Origin: Chrysomallon squamiferum
Lineage: Eukaryota; Mollusca; Gastropoda; Neomphalida; Peltospiridae
Assembly: GCA_012295275.1 (NCBI GenBank)
Contig: CM022665.1
Coordinates: 25,486,446-25,550,445, forward strand
Reading direction: 5' to 3'
DNA length: 64,000 nucleotides
Part shown: in pieces, positions 62,686-64,000 of the stretch
Position numbering within the stretch: position 1 is the stretch's first letter
Layout of the letters: each line of letters opens with the position of its first letter
The notes under the pieces: generated by a model
The model's database searches: none
Told to the model about the DNA's origin: nothing
What the model saw: only the letters and a program-made list of their open reading frames with translations
Position numbers and translations under genes: made by a program

Positions 62686-64000
62686 TGACAAATTACTGAA
62701 ACAATTTGTTTTTGTGTTCAGTTTATCAGTATAATACCGTACAGAATGCATGAGAAATATTAAAATAGAGATTAACTATACTCATTTATTTTGTAATTGC
62801 ACTATATTTGGAATACTAACAGGTAATAAATTTAGTGCTAATGTTCTAAGCCATTCTTAAATAGTGACCATAGACAAAAGTTTGCTGAACTGTAATTAAA
62901 AAAAAAAAACCCAGGTTTAACAGTAAAACAACAAATTCAAGACCATTTTTCTTGGTTATGAATTGTTTTGAACAGCTGGAAATATCAATAAATATTTAGA
63001 AGTAGAATAAAATTGATATATATCAATTTTGTCGTTTGATCAAAAGTTATTTTTGAAACTCAACTAATATTAATATTTAATACTGCAGATAATTTCCACA
63101 TTGATAATAAAAACTATTATATTTATTTTTTGAATAAAGAAATTTCAGAATGTGATAATATTTTCTTCTAAAGCCTGTAATCATATAGCTATCTGTCTTA
63201 AGTGAACTATTTCTTGAGGGCATGTAAACAAATTTGTCAGGAGTATAATTAAACTTGTCAGTAAAATAGAAAACTGATTTTTCACATTAATCAGTCAAAA
63301 AAGAAAGGTAATAGTTACTCTTCTGTTTTTATCCTAGTTCTCAACATGAAACTTAATTCATTAAATATTTCTTTTCATTATATGCTTTGTGAAAATATCA
63401 TGGGATGGATGCATTCTGAATGGGGTAAACTGCTAATTAGCATATTTAAACTTGCTTTAAAAAAAGGTGGGGGAAGGTAAGATGTAGCTGCAGAACTGTT
63501 TAAGAAAAGGTTGCATTTTCAACAACATATCCCTGAAAAATGTTTGTTTTTTTCCCCCATCAGGTAATAATGATTTTTTTTATTTTTTTTCTTATCTAAA
63601 AGATATTTCTTTAAATATTTATGAAATTTTAAATAACAATAACAAACAACAATATAGTTAAATGATTTATTTACTAAAATTATATTGGTTTATGGTTTGG
63701 TGCACAATATACAAATTTTGTATTAAGAACAATTTCACTAAAAATGTGAACATTACTTCATATTTTGCCAACTACATAATTAAAATGTATTGTAACAAAA
63801 GTGTTAGGGAATAAAACTGCATGCTGACGTATTAACATTAAAACTGCATTCTCTGAACACATTTTTCTTCTTGTCAGCAGATTTAACAAAGTCAATTATG
63901 CATGTTGAAACTCTTTAAGGAATGCATGCATAATTTCTATGGATCGCAACTGAATTCTTATCGGTTTATTAAAAAACGGGTGTACAAGTAATATATACAC
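62686..64000. other. Downstream spacer, no gene seen
   Basis: AT-rich sequence without splice-bounded open frames, inverted repeats or other structure that I can support. Confidence 0.6.

Overview
This is a eukaryotic, AT-rich (roughly 70% A+T by eye) stretch of animal nuclear DNA with GT-AG introns, many microsatellites and small DNA transposons. The actin gene encodes a start typical of lophotrochozoan/molluscan actins ([20 protein letters not shown]), so a mollusc is my best guess; species cannot be read from the sequence.

Layout. (1) 1-6297: no coding exon seen; probably intron or 5' flank of the next gene. (2) 6298-33722, plus strand: most of the orthologue of the golgin GMAP-210 (TRIP11), 21 recognisable exons including one 3.3-kb coiled-coil exon, ending in an Arf-binding GRAB region. 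The ALPS-coding N-terminal exons lie outside the window. (3) 33723-39921: convergent 3' flanks with tandem duplications and a foldback MITE. (4) 39922-42973, minus strand: four 3'-terminal exons of a leucine-rich-repeat protein with a C-terminal cysteine module like that of LRRC58/LRRC28, ending in a lysine-rich stretch and a CAAX-type box. (5) 42974-46940: transposon-rich, with a Tigger/pogo-type MITE, a second inverted-repeat element beside it, and a tRNA-derived SINE. (6) 48295-51322, minus strand: a complete two-exon actin gene with TATA box, 5' leader and probably a long repetitive 3' UTR. (7) 52743-53961: a decayed pogo/Tigger element with a CENPB-type HTH remnant. (8) 54990-55865, minus strand: a start-codon exon and a second exon of an unidentified protein; they are phase-compatible with the LRR exons, so actin may sit inside a 12-kb intron of one gene. 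(9) 55866-61363: repeats, two inverted-repeat elements, perfect CRE sites. (10) 61364-62556, plus strand: a three-exon gene for a 79-residue single-pass membrane protein I do not recognise. (11) 62557-64000: no gene seen.

The genes are ordinary housekeeping or structural genes (Golgi tether, actin, LRR adaptor, small membrane protein); I see no operon-like or defence-like system. The most notable observations are: a reading-frame inconsistency between two TRIP11 exons; two tandem duplications that copied splice sites; a predicted lipid anchor on the LRR protein; a possible gene-within-gene arrangement around actin; an unusual cysteine in the actin N-terminal region; and several small inverted-repeat transposon families with two copies in the window.
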